NCBI RefSeq assembly: GCF_036541405.1
Contig: NZ_JAZHFS010000008.1
Coordinates: 132,675 to 196,674 of the forward strand
DNA length: 64,000 nucleotides
DNA from: Clostridium_AD frigoriphilum
GTDB taxonomy: Bacteria; Bacillota; Clostridia; Clostridiales; Clostridiaceae
Direction of reading: 5' to 3'
Made by a program: the position numbers and the translations under genes. This document shows, one piece after another, positions 1-8,154 of the stretch (position 1 is the stretch's first letter; each line of letters opens with the position of its first letter). The notes beneath the pieces are model-generated. The model worked only from the letters and a program-made list of their open reading frames with translations, was not told the DNA's origin and searched no databases.

Positions 1-468
1 ATACATATTGGTCTAGGAGATGGTTTAACCTTATTATGTGCAGTATTCTACGCGGCTCATATTGTTTCCGTTGGTTTTTTCGCAAAGAAGGTTGATGTTA
101 TTTTGCTTGTAATAATACAGTTAGGTGCTTGCGCCCTATTCTCAATTATAGCTGCTTTAATTTTTGAACCAATGCCCCAATCATTAAATTCAGATACAAT
201 ATTCGCACTTATCTATTTGGGTGTTTTTAGTACTATGCTTGCATTTATTGTACAAAATGTAGCGCAAAAATATACAACCTCTACCCATGCTGCTATTATT
301 TTATGTTTAGAATCAGTTTTTGGTTGTATTTTATCTGTTGTAATGCTTCATGAAATATTTACATCAAAAATGATACTCGGATGTTTAACTATATTCCTTG
401 CAATTATAACAACTGAGACTAAATGGAAGTTCTTAAAATTTAAAAAAATAAAAACAACTAATATGTAA
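1..468 (+). CDS. EamA/DMT-family transporter, C-terminal part
   Basis: The reading frame is open from base 1, so this is the 3' end of a gene that starts outside the window; the first in-frame ATG at 103 is internal. The 155 visible residues form alternating hydrophobic helices and include a glycine-rich stretch followed by a helix typical of the second EamA repeat. Members of this family are ten-helix inner-membrane exporters of metabolites, and the substrate cannot be told from sequence. The gene ends in a basic tail (KFLKFKKIK) and is followed by a strong palindromic terminator. Confidence 0.85.
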   Translation: MHIGLGDGLTLLCAVFYAAHIVSVGFFAKKVDVILLVIIQLGACALFSIIAALIFEPMPQSLNSDTIFALIYLGVFSTMLAFIVQNVAQKYTTSTHAAIILCLESVFGCILSVVMLHEIFTSKMILGCLTIFLAIITTETKWKFLKFKKIKTTNM

Positions 469-471
469 TAT

Positions 472-513
472 AATTAATAGCCACCTGCTTGTACAAGCAG
501 GTGGCTATTAATT
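472..513. terminator. Bidirectional terminator, perfect palindrome
   Basis: Two 20-base arms (472-491 and 494-513) pair perfectly around a 2-base loop. It lies between the convergent EamA and phosphoesterase genes. A-rich on the left and T-rich on the right, it can serve both strands. Confidence 0.85.
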
Positions 514-531
514 ACAAACCCCTTAGACTTC

Positions 532-1128
532 TTATATTTCAATAATATGATATCTAAACGCATTTATAACCGTAGTATTATTATATATCCTTACCCTGTC
601 TTTTTTCCCATAGTCCAAATGTTGATGACCATAGAAAAAATATTTTGGAGAATATTTGTCTATTATATTTATAAACGTTTCAAATCCTCTATGACAAGGA
701 TCTTCACCATCTCCCATGTCTTTCGCTGGTGAATGTGTTACTAATATATCAAATCCTTTTTTTCTCCATAAACACATTTTTAATTTTGAAATTCTTTTTT
801 GCATTGCCCTTTCCGTATACTGAAAAGGACCTTTATTATAGGCAATTGATCCACCAAGTCCTAAAATTCTAATATTTTTATACACTATTACCTTATCATC
901 AATAGGTATACATCCACCTGGTGGTTTTTCCAGGAAAGATCCATCATGATTACCATTAACATAAAATATAGGAGCTTTAATCATATCAGCTAAAAATTCT
1001 AAATAATCTGCTTTCAAATCTCCACAAGAAATTACAATTTCAATATCCTTAAATCTTTCATGATCAAAATGTTCCCAAATATAATCATCTTCAACATCTG
1101 AAACTAATAAAACCTTAATTTTAAACAC
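532..1128 (-). CDS. Calcineurin-like metallophosphoesterase
   Basis: A 198-residue cytosolic protein of the small YfcE-like metallophosphoesterase type. Visible metal-site motifs are an N-terminal SDVED (in place of the usual SDxHG), SCGDL, GNHD near residue 60, THSP near residue 133 and GHQH near residue 170. The family hydrolyses phosphodiesters or phosphomonoesters with a two-metal centre; the substrate here is unknown. The GTG start has only a weak ribosome site, and an ATT a few codons later behind AGGTG is an alternative. It lies 24 bases behind the BMP-domain gene and is probably cotranscribed with it. Confidence 0.8.
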   Translation of the reverse strand: MFKIKVLLVSDVEDDYIWEHFDHERFKDIEIVISCGDLKADYLEFLADMIKAPIFYVNGNHDGSFLEKPPGGCIPIDDKVIVYKNIRILGLGGSIAYNKGPFQYTERAMQKRISKLKMCLWRKKGFDILVTHSPAKDMGDGEDPCHRGFETFINIIDKYSPKYFFYGHQHLDYGKKDRVRIYNNTTVINAFRYHIIEI

Positions 1129-1152
1129 CTACTTATCTTTCTAATATTTTGT

Positions 1153-3069
1153 TCAATTCTTTGGAATTTCTCCAACAACATTATCTACAAACCATTCCAT
1201 ATATAACATATCCTCATAATTTCCTATATCACCATCATCTATTCTAATTTGACCTGACCTATCAAATATCGGCCCAGCAAAAGTATGAAATTTATTTTCA
1301 ATAATCATCTCTCGCATTACATCTACTAATTTTTGAGTTTGAATTGGAACATTATGTTTAGAATATATAATATCCACAAGTTCCGAGTCCATGCCCCACC
1401 AAAAGCTTACACGTTTAGACTCAGTACTAAAAATTCCCTTAAAACTACCATTTACAATATTTCTAAGTATTTTCTCATAAAACTGACCCCAATCCCATGT
1501 AATTAAAGCATAATTTACCTCTGGTATCCATTTTGTCTCATTCTCATTATATTTTAGTGAGTATAGTCCAAAATCTCTTGAGCCTTTACCTAAAGCTATT
1601 AGATCATTTTGCATTATGAGGTCCGCTCCACGACTTTGAAGTTCTTGCATTAATTCTTTTGAATGACTGATATCTCCAGTTTGATTAAGCCATGAAATTA
1701 AAACCTTTGCATTAGAATTTACAGTTTTAACACCAAGTGCAAAAGCATTGATTCCTGTTATAATCTCTGTTTCATTATAAGTATCTATATATCCTATTAT
1801 GTTTGATTTAGTAATAGCGCCTGCTATAAGCCCGAGTAAAAATCTTGGTTCATGAGACCTTCCAAAATAAGTACTTACATTTCTATATGCTTTTACTGGA
1901 GAACAGTTAAAGAACTTAACATTGTCGTACTTAAGGGCCGCTCTAAGAGTTATATTAAGATAAGATGGACATGTAGTAAATATAATATCATAATCCTCTT
2001 CACACAATTTACTTAACCTTTCATAGCCATCCTCATCATCATCAGCATTAAAATTATCTATAACGAAAGTTTCTATTTCACTACCCAATTGTTGCAAAGC
2101 ATATATTCTTCCTAAGTTATGGACATAACTCCAACCTGATGTATCAATAGTTTTTTCAAAAACAAAAGCCACCTTTAATTTTTTAGAGGTCGTCACTAGA
2201 TTTGTAATTGATGTTATAACATTTTTCTTATGGACATCAAATGGCTCAGTTTGAATATCAACAGCATTATTTTTTGTAAGTATCCTAAGCTCAGCTAAAA
2301 ACTTTTCAACTCTTACTTTTCTTTTTGTTTCTATGAATTCATTTGAAATGCCATAAATTTTCACATATTCTAGAAACGCGTCTCCAGTAGTAATGTCTAG
2401 TTTATCTCCCCCTAATTCATAAAATGTGTTCCTAAAAGGGAAATACACATTTTTTATAAAATGCTTATATTTATTTGAAAATAAATAAAGCTTTGGTTTA
2501 TATTCATCTAAATACTTACCAAGTAGAGTAAAACTACCTTCCTTTGAAAACCAAATATCATTTATGCCTGTCTTATTATTAAATTCTAAAAATTCGTAAT
2601 ATATTATATTATTTAAGTCATTCTCATCTCTTTTAGGAACTAGCCGAGTAACCTCTCCATCTATTGAATAAGCATCTACATATTTAAGTATACTTACACG
2701 CTTATTTCCTTCCATGACATAAAATTCATTCATGTACTCATATATTTTTATAGGGTCATCTATTCCATCCTTAATATGATAAGCATACACAGCCTCCCAT
2801 TTCGAAGCAAACTCACTAGAAATACTAGCTAGAGGAAGAAAGTTATTTGCAAAATCTCTACTTCTTGTATAGAAATAAGTTCCTACTATCTTTTTTAGTG
2901 GAATATTTTTTAAGCCCAAGGGTATTTCTGCTACTATGTCTATTTTCTTTAAAATACTATCTAATGATGATATATGTCCAGAGTTTCCTCTTAATATGTC
3001 TGCACTATATTTAGCTTTAGCTAATCTATTTGCTTTTTTATACTCATCAACAGATGAAAAATTCATCAT
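1153..3069 (-). CDS. BMP (PnrA-like) domain protein with N-terminal ParB-like region
   Basis: A 638-residue protein in two parts. Residues about 1-270 are helical and contain MEGNKRVSILKY near residue 120, resembling the ParB/Srx nucleotide-binding motif. Residues about 290-630 match the BMP/PnrA ligand-binding fold, which normally binds nucleosides outside the cell in ABC uptake systems. There is no signal peptide or lipobox and no permease beside it, so a cytosolic sensor role is more likely than transport; that is inference. The start is the first of two ATG codons behind GGGGAG. It heads a probable two-gene operon with the phosphoesterase. Confidence 0.7.
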   Translation of the reverse strand: MMNFSSVDEYKKANRLAKAKYSADILRGNSGHISSLDSILKKIDIVAEIPLGLKNIPLKKIVGTYFYTRSRDFANNFLPLASISSEFASKWEAVYAYHIKDGIDDPIKIYEYMNEFYVMEGNKRVSILKYVDAYSIDGEVTRLVPKRDENDLNNIIYYEFLEFNNKTGINDIWFSKEGSFTLLGKYLDEYKPKLYLFSNKYKHFIKNVYFPFRNTFYELGGDKLDITTGDAFLEYVKIYGISNEFIETKRKVRVEKFLAELRILTKNNAVDIQTEPFDVHKKNVITSITNLVTTSKKLKVAFVFEKTIDTSGWSYVHNLGRIYALQQLGSEIETFVIDNFNADDDEDGYERLSKLCEEDYDIIFTTCPSYLNITLRAALKYDNVKFFNCSPVKAYRNVSTYFGRSHEPRFLLGLIAGAITKSNIIGYIDTYNETEIITGINAFALGVKTVNSNAKVLISWLNQTGDISHSKELMQELQSRGADLIMQNDLIALGKGSRDFGLYSLKYNENETKWIPEVNYALITWDWGQFYEKILRNIVNGSFKGIFSTESKRVSFWWGMDSELVDIIYSKHNVPIQTQKLVDVMREMIIENKFHTFAGPIFDRSGQIRIDDGDIGNYEDMLYMEWFVDNVVGEIPKN

Positions 3070-3360
3070 ACACTCACTCCCCTACTTTTTGACTCTTAAT
3101 AACTATTACCACAATAATTCATTATTGTATCTATTATAGTATATTAAAAATTTTTTTACCATTAATAAAAATATAAAATAGCTATATATAAATATATTGG
3201 GTTATCTTAAGTTAACTATTTTATAAAAGTTCATTAATATATGAATTGAAAGAATTATAATGTTATAATATAGATGTACATATTTAATATAATTTGAAAT
3301 ACTGTGCTATAAAACATAGATTAAATTAACAAACTTAAAATTTGATAAGAAGGCGTTTAC

Positions 3361-4710
3361 GTGAAATGGATACGAAAAGATGTATTTAATTTAGCAATAC
3401 CAATAATAACGGAACAATTATTTGTTATATCGCTTGGTATGATAAATACTATGATGGCAGGGCACATAGGAGCAGAAGCAGTTTCTGCAATTGGAATGGT
3501 AGATTCAGTAAATAATATTTTTATAGCATTCTTTTCAGCTCTCGCAATTGGGGGCATGGTCGTTATAGCTCAATTTATTGGACAAGGAAATATAAAAAAG
3601 GCTAATGCTGCAATGCAGCAAGCTCTTTTTTCTGGACTTATAATTACTTTTGTTATAACTATTATAATGTTTATATTCCAAGGTCCTTTAATTGGAATGT
3701 TATTTGGCTCAGCCGACCCTAAAGTAATAAGTAATGCCCATACATATTTAGGCATAACTTTACTTACTTATCCACTAATAACAATTGATTTGATATCAAA
3801 TGGACTTCTGCGTGGAGCCGGAGACACAAAAACTCCTATGAAGATCAGTATTTTTATGAATATTATAAACGTAATTTTAACGTACACTTTTATAAATATA
3901 CTACACATGGGAATAATGGGAGCTGCCCTTGGCATCGCCATTGCTAGGGTTAGTGGAGGCATTATTATCTTATTTGTACTTTTACGTGGTTCAAAGATTT
4001 TAAAGCTTACAAATGTAAAAGGGTTCAAATTTGATAAATCATTATTAAAACTCATATTTGGCATTGGAATACCTGCGAGTATAGAGTCGCTACTTTTTAA
4101 TGGTGGAAAGTTAATCACTCAAATTTATATAGTAGATATGGGAACTGTAGCAGTTGCCGCAAACGCTATTGCGGGATCAGTTGCAACGATGCTTAATGTT
4201 CCAGGAAATTCACTATGTATTGCAGCAACCGCTCTTGTTGGAAACCATATGGGAAGAGGCGAAAGTGAGGAGGCAGGAAGTGATCTCTCCTATATTACAA
4301 AACTATCGACTTTTGCTTTAATTGCTATAGCCTTAATATTCATACCATTTGCAGGAAAAGTAACATCACTATTTATTACTGATAAGGCAATAATTCATCT
4401 AGCCTCAACCGTACTTATAGTAAACTCAGCCTGTATCCCCTTATGGTCTATATCCTTTGTGCTTCCTGCAGGGCTAAAAGGTGCAGGCGATGTAAAATAT
4501 ACACTGGTAACTTCAATTATAGGCATGTGGTTATTTAGAATTACTTTAGGTTATTTACTAGGAGTTGTATTAAAATTTGGACTTGTAGGTGTATGGGTAG
4601 GCATGATTGTCGATTGGTTAGTTCGTGGCACACTATACCTTATCAGGTTTAAAAAAGGAAAATGGAAAAGTAAAACTGTAATAAAACTGCAGACAAACGC
4701 CTCACATTAA
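3361..4710 (+). CDS. MATE-family efflux transporter
   Basis: A 449-residue membrane protein with about twelve hydrophobic helices in two similar halves, matching the NorM/DinF-type multidrug and toxin extrusion family. Repeated GAGDTK and GAGDVK loops, one per half, are characteristic. Such proteins export cationic drugs or metabolites using a Na+ or H+ gradient. The start is GTG at 3361 behind AAGAAGG. The 291-base upstream gap is very AT-rich and holds a possible weak promoter (TTGAAA at 3246, TATAGA at 3269). The CBS protein follows 94 bases downstream as a separate or loosely linked gene. Confidence 0.9.
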   Translation: MKWIRKDVFNLAIPIITEQLFVISLGMINTMMAGHIGAEAVSAIGMVDSVNNIFIAFFSALAIGGMVVIAQFIGQGNIKKANAAMQQALFSGLIITFVITIIMFIFQGPLIGMLFGSADPKVISNAHTYLGITLLTYPLITIDLISNGLLRGAGDTKTPMKISIFMNIINVILTYTFINILHMGIMGAALGIAIARVSGGIIILFVLLRGSKILKLTNVKGFKFDKSLLKLIFGIGIPASIESLLFNGGKLITQIYIVDMGTVAVAANAIAGSVATMLNVPGNSLCIAATALVGNHMGRGESEEAGSDLSYITKLSTFALIAIALIFIPFAGKVTSLFITDKAIIHLASTVLIVNSACIPLWSISFVLPAGLKGAGDVKYTLVTSIIGMWLFRITLGYLLGVVLKFGLVGVWVGMIVDWLVRGTLYLIRFKKGKWKSKTVIKLQTNASH

Positions 4711-4804
4711 AGTTTAATGTTTTGTTAATATATAGGACTATAAAACATGTTATAATTAAATAACTAATAAACCAAAATAAAGAACTTTAAAGGATGGTTG
4801 AACT

Positions 4805-5233
4805 ATGAACATAGCTTTTTTTCTTACACCTAAAAATGAAGTTATTTATGAAAAACCAAGTTCTACAATGAGACAAGCTTTAGAACGAATGGAGTACCAT
4901 AGATATACTTCTGTGCCCTTAGTAAATGAATCCGGTCACTATGTAGGTACCTTAACTGAAGGTGACTTATTATGGAAATTAAAGAACACTCCAAATTTAA
5001 GTTTTAACGATACAAATAAAATTACAATTGGAGATATACCAAGACATGTTAAAAATAAATCAGTATTGATTAATGCAAATATAGAGAGTTTAATATCACT
5101 AGCAAAAGATCAAAACTTTGTCCCCGTTATAGATGATAATGGTGTTTTTATAGGAATAATTAAAAGAAGTGTTATAATAACTTATTGTTATGATTTATTA
5201 TACGAAAACGATGAATTTAAAAATTTGATTTAA
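4805..5233 (+). CDS. Stand-alone CBS-domain pair protein
   Basis: A 142-residue protein made of two CBS motifs (residues about 10-60 and 75-130). The signatures are SVPLVNESGHYVGTLTEGD in the first repeat and FVPVIDDNGVFIGIIKR in the second. A CBS pair usually binds adenine nucleotides and regulates a partner protein; no catalytic domain is present. The ribosome site is AAGGATGG, seven bases before ATG. A terminator hairpin follows directly. No partner is evident from its neighbours. Confidence 0.85.
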   Translation: MNIAFFLTPKNEVIYEKPSSTMRQALERMEYHRYTSVPLVNESGHYVGTLTEGDLLWKLKNTPNLSFNDTNKITIGDIPRHVKNKSVLINANIESLISLAKDQNFVPVIDDNGVFIGIIKRSVIITYCYDLLYENDEFKNLI

Positions 5234-5247
5234 TCCATAATAGAAAA

Positions 5248-5290
5248 TAAAACACCTACTCTTGCACAAATGGCTAGAGTGGGTGTTTTA
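5248..5290. terminator. Terminator between convergent genes
   Basis: Two 18-base arms (5248-5265 and 5273-5290) pair with two non-Watson-Crick positions around a 7-base loop, with A-rich and T-rich flanks. It sits between the CBS gene and nagB, which converge here. Confidence 0.8.
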
Positions 5291-5293
5291 ATT

Positions 5294-6019
5294 TTATAAT
5301 AAGCTTGCTGCTTCTTTGTCTATAATAATAGTTACATCATTGTGAAGTTGAAGAATTGAAGCAGGAATACTCGGATTAATTTTCCCATTAACTGCTTTTT
5401 CTATAACTTCAGCTTTATTTAATCCATTGGCAAGTAAAATTATTTTTTTAGAGTTCATTATTGTCTTTATACCCATGCTTATCGCTTTTACTGGAACTTC
5501 CTCTATTGACTTAAAAAACCTAGAATTAGCTTCTATTGTTTGTTCGTCAAGATTTACTAAATGAGTCTGTGCTTCAAAATTTACATTTGGTTCATTAAAC
5601 CCGATATGTCCATTTCCACCTATACCAAGCACTTGCATATCTATGCCACCAAGTGTCTTTATTTTACTTTCATAAAGCACACAACTAGCATTTACATCCT
5701 TTGCCATGCCATCTGGCATATTAATATTATTTTTACTTATATCTACCTTATCAAATAGGTTCCTAGTCATATAACTATAATAACTTTGTGAATTTTCACG
5801 ATCAAGTCCATGATATTCATCTAAGTTAAAAGTTCTGACCTCTTTAAAGTCCACTTCTTTTTTATTATACAACTTAACTAATTCCTCATACATGCCTAAA
5901 GGAGTATCACCAGTCGCAAGACCTATTACACTATCCGGCTTTAACGTAACCTGACTTGCAACCATTAAAGCAGCTCTTTTACTCATTTCCTCATAATTAT
6001 CTACAACTATTATTCTCAT
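5294..6019 (-). CDS. nagB: Glucosamine-6-phosphate deaminase
   Basis: A 241-residue cytosolic enzyme that converts glucosamine-6-phosphate to fructose-6-phosphate and ammonia, the last step of amino-sugar catabolism. Diagnostic motifs are IGLATGDTP near residue 33, FNLDEYHGL near residue 84 and LGIGGNGHIGFNEP near residue 130; the Asp and His of these motifs are catalytic in the family. The length matches short Firmicute NagB proteins, which lack the allosteric tail of the E. coli enzyme. ATG follows AAGGTGG. It is the third gene of the regulator-nagA-nagB operon, 38 bases after nagA. Confidence 0.96.
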   Translation of the reverse strand: MRIIVVDNYEEMSKRAALMVASQVTLKPDSVIGLATGDTPLGMYEELVKLYNKKEVDFKEVRTFNLDEYHGLDRENSQSYYSYMTRNLFDKVDISKNNINMPDGMAKDVNASCVLYESKIKTLGGIDMQVLGIGGNGHIGFNEPNVNFEAQTHLVNLDEQTIEANSRFFKSIEEVPVKAISMGIKTIMNSKKIILLANGLNKAEVIEKAVNGKINPSIPASILQLHNDVTIIIDKEAASLL

Positions 6020-6057
6020 ATTGGCACCACCTTATAATATTACTCAAAATATCACTT

Positions 6058-7224
6058 TTAAGCTTCGTACACTATTTTTCCATCGACTATTGTAAAATAC
6101 ACATCTATATCATCATTAAAAATAGCTATATTTGCATCATATCCTGGCTGTAAACTTCCAATTTTGTCATCCATATTAATTACCTTTGCTGGATTAATTG
6201 TTGCCATAGCCACAACATCATAAATTTCTAAATTACTGCTTCGCAGCATATTGAGTACTGCCTTGTTTATAGTCAAAACGCTGCCTGCTAGTGTTCCATC
6301 CTCAAGTCTTGCAGCTCCATTTTCAACTATTACCTTTTGTCCACCAAGCTCAGACACGCCACTCTTAATGCAACCAGCTCTCATAGAATCTGTTATAAGA
6401 ACCATTCTTTCCTTATGCACAATATTTATTAGTATATTAAACATCGCAGGATGAACATGTATTAAATCTGCTATTAATTCGCAGGATATATCACTTGCAA
6501 AAATTGCACCTACAATGCCTGGCTTTCTGTGGTTAAGTGGAGTCATAGCATTAAAAATATGTGTCGCATGTGACATTCCATCATCAATTGCTTTCATAGT
6601 TTCCTCAAAACTTGCGTCAGAGTGACCTACTGATAATGTGATTTTAGAATTGTTTTTGACTTTTTTTATAAAACTATGATCTATATCCTTTTCAGGAGCA
6701 AGGGTTATAATTTTAATAATATCTAAATAATCCTTTATAATATCATAATCTGGCTTTATAATATTATCTGCCTTTTGAGCACCTTTATACTTTTCATTTA
6801 TAAAAGGTCCCTCCATATGTACTCCTAGAATTTTTGCTCCCATAGTCTCTATTCCCATTTCTTGTCGAACAAGATCTAACGCTTTATATATGCTATCAGT
6901 ATCCATAGTCATTGTAGTAGGCAAATAGCCAGTCACACCATTTACAGCTATGGTAGAACTTATAGTTTTCAAGGCTTTCTTTGTAGCATCCATAGTATCA
7001 TATCCACCACTGCCATGAATATGAATATCAATAAAACCTGGTGATACGAATCTACCCTTAGCATCAATAATTTTCATTTCTTCCATGCACTCTTCTTTAT
7101 ACTGATGGAAGTTATCATTATCTATAATGCCAATAATTTTCTTATCAAAAACTATTACGCTATTATAAATAATTCTGTCTTTCATAATAAGTTTTCCATT
7201 AATTATAGCTTTAATATTAATCAC
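6058..7224 (-). CDS. nagA: N-acetylglucosamine-6-phosphate deacetylase
   Basis: A 388-residue amidohydrolase-fold enzyme that removes acetate from GlcNAc-6-phosphate and feeds NagB. Motifs include PGFIDIHIHGSGGYD near residue 60 (metal site), HMEGPF near residue 130, SVGHSDAS near residue 200 and HATHIFNAM near residue 220, plus a catalytic-type ITDSM. The start used is GTG at 7224, overlapping a GAGGTG motif, so the exact first codon is uncertain. It lies between the GntR regulator and nagB on the same strand with short gaps. No sugar transporter for this pathway is visible nearby. Confidence 0.95.
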   Translation of the reverse strand: MINIKAIINGKLIMKDRIIYNSVIVFDKKIIGIIDNDNFHQYKEECMEEMKIIDAKGRFVSPGFIDIHIHGSGGYDTMDATKKALKTISSTIAVNGVTGYLPTTMTMDTDSIYKALDLVRQEMGIETMGAKILGVHMEGPFINEKYKGAQKADNIIKPDYDIIKDYLDIIKIITLAPEKDIDHSFIKKVKNNSKITLSVGHSDASFEETMKAIDDGMSHATHIFNAMTPLNHRKPGIVGAIFASDISCELIADLIHVHPAMFNILINIVHKERMVLITDSMRAGCIKSGVSELGGQKVIVENGAARLEDGTLAGSVLTINKAVLNMLRSSNLEIYDVVAMATINPAKVINMDDKIGSLQPGYDANIAIFNDDIDVYFTIVDGKIVYEA

Positions 7225-7242
7225 CTCATCAAATATTTTACC

Positions 7243-7974
7243 TTATTTTAATGTTACTTGATATTTATACTTATCACTTCTATATATTGCTTTAGTATAT
7301 TCAATTGGGGTTCCATTTTCTAAATATGTGGTTCTCCTAAATGTTAACGCCAAAGCATATTTATCTTGATTTAGAAGCTCGCTGTCATACTCGTTAAGCA
7401 TTATAGGTTCAATTATTTGCTTAGCCTCATAAGGATAATATCCATATTTTTCACGAAATATACTAAATAGTGATTTCCCCTCTACCATATCCCTTGTCAT
7501 TCCATCAAATAAGCAATACGGAAGCCATGCTGTTTCAATTGCTACCGGTTGCTGATCACCAAACCTCAATCTTTTAATTTCAATAATCTTATTTTCATCA
7601 ATAGGCATTTTAAGTTCAAGCATGCATTGCTTTGTGGCATCTATTATCTCAAAAGATAATATTTTAGTTTTTGAGATCACCCCATTGTCCTGCATTTGCT
7701 CACTAAAACCTTTAAGAAGTGATATCTCACGATTGACCTTTGCAATAGACACAAACGTCCCTTTGCCCTGCTGTCTATATATAAGTCCCTCATTTACAAG
7801 TGACATAATAGCCTTATTAACTGTCATTCTACTAACACCTTGTACTTTGCATAATTCTCTTTCTGTTGGAATTGAATCTCCAGGCTTTAATACTTCATTT
7901 TCAATCATTTCTTGTAATATTTCTTTTATCTGGTAATGAAGTGGTATAGGATTATCCTTCGAAACTTTTTTCAA
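7243..7974 (-). CDS. GntR/HutC-family regulator of amino-sugar genes (NagR/DasR-like)
   Basis: A repressor-type regulator with an N-terminal GntR winged helix (residues about 5-75, PTERELCKVQGVSRMTVNKA) and a C-terminal UTRA ligand domain. NagR/DasR relatives bind glucosamine-6-phosphate or GlcNAc-6-phosphate. I place the start at TTG 7974 (243 residues), because the upstream GTG at 7989 contains the AGGAG ribosome site itself, giving seven-base spacing to TTG. It leads the nagA-nagB operon, and an operator-like dyad overlaps its promoter, so autoregulation is likely. Confidence 0.9.
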   Translation of the reverse strand: MKKVSKDNPIPLHYQIKEILQEMIENEVLKPGDSIPTERELCKVQGVSRMTVNKAIMSLVNEGLIYRQQGKGTFVSIAKVNREISLLKGFSEQMQDNGVISKTKILSFEIIDATKQCMLELKMPIDENKIIEIKRLRFGDQQPVAIETAWLPYCLFDGMTRDMVEGKSLFSIFREKYGYYPYEAKQIIEPIMLNEYDSELLNQDKYALALTFRRTTYLENGTPIEYTKAIYRSDKYKYQVTLK

Positions 7975-8033
7975 AATTTTTCTCCTCACTTACAATTAAA
8001 TTTATTTTCATAACGATAGTTGACATGTTGTTA

Positions 8034-8076
8034 TGTTGTATATACCAATTATATTTCAAATTCAACATTAATGCAA
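8034..8076 (-). promoter_or_regulatory. Promoter and operator of the nag operon
   Basis: On the minus strand, TTGCAT (8071-8076) and TATAAT (8048-8053) are separated by exactly 17 bases. Overlapping the -10 and reaching downstream is ATTGGTATATACAA (8036-8049), which resembles the TGGT..ACCA dyads bound by NagR/DasR regulators. The layout suggests repression by steric block at the start site. Operator identity is inferred. Confidence 0.75.
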
Positions 8077-8096
8077 GCTATTTATATTAATAAACT

Positions 8097-8137
8097 AAAA
8101 AAAGATTAATATGAAAATGAAGTTTTTCATATTAATC
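8097..8137 (-). terminator. Rho-independent terminator of the Ig-like protein gene
   Basis: Arms 8104-8117 and 8124-8137 pair perfectly over 14 bases. On the minus strand the stem is followed by seven T residues (8097-8103). Confidence 0.9.
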
Positions 8138-8154
8138 CAATATATGTCACCTAT

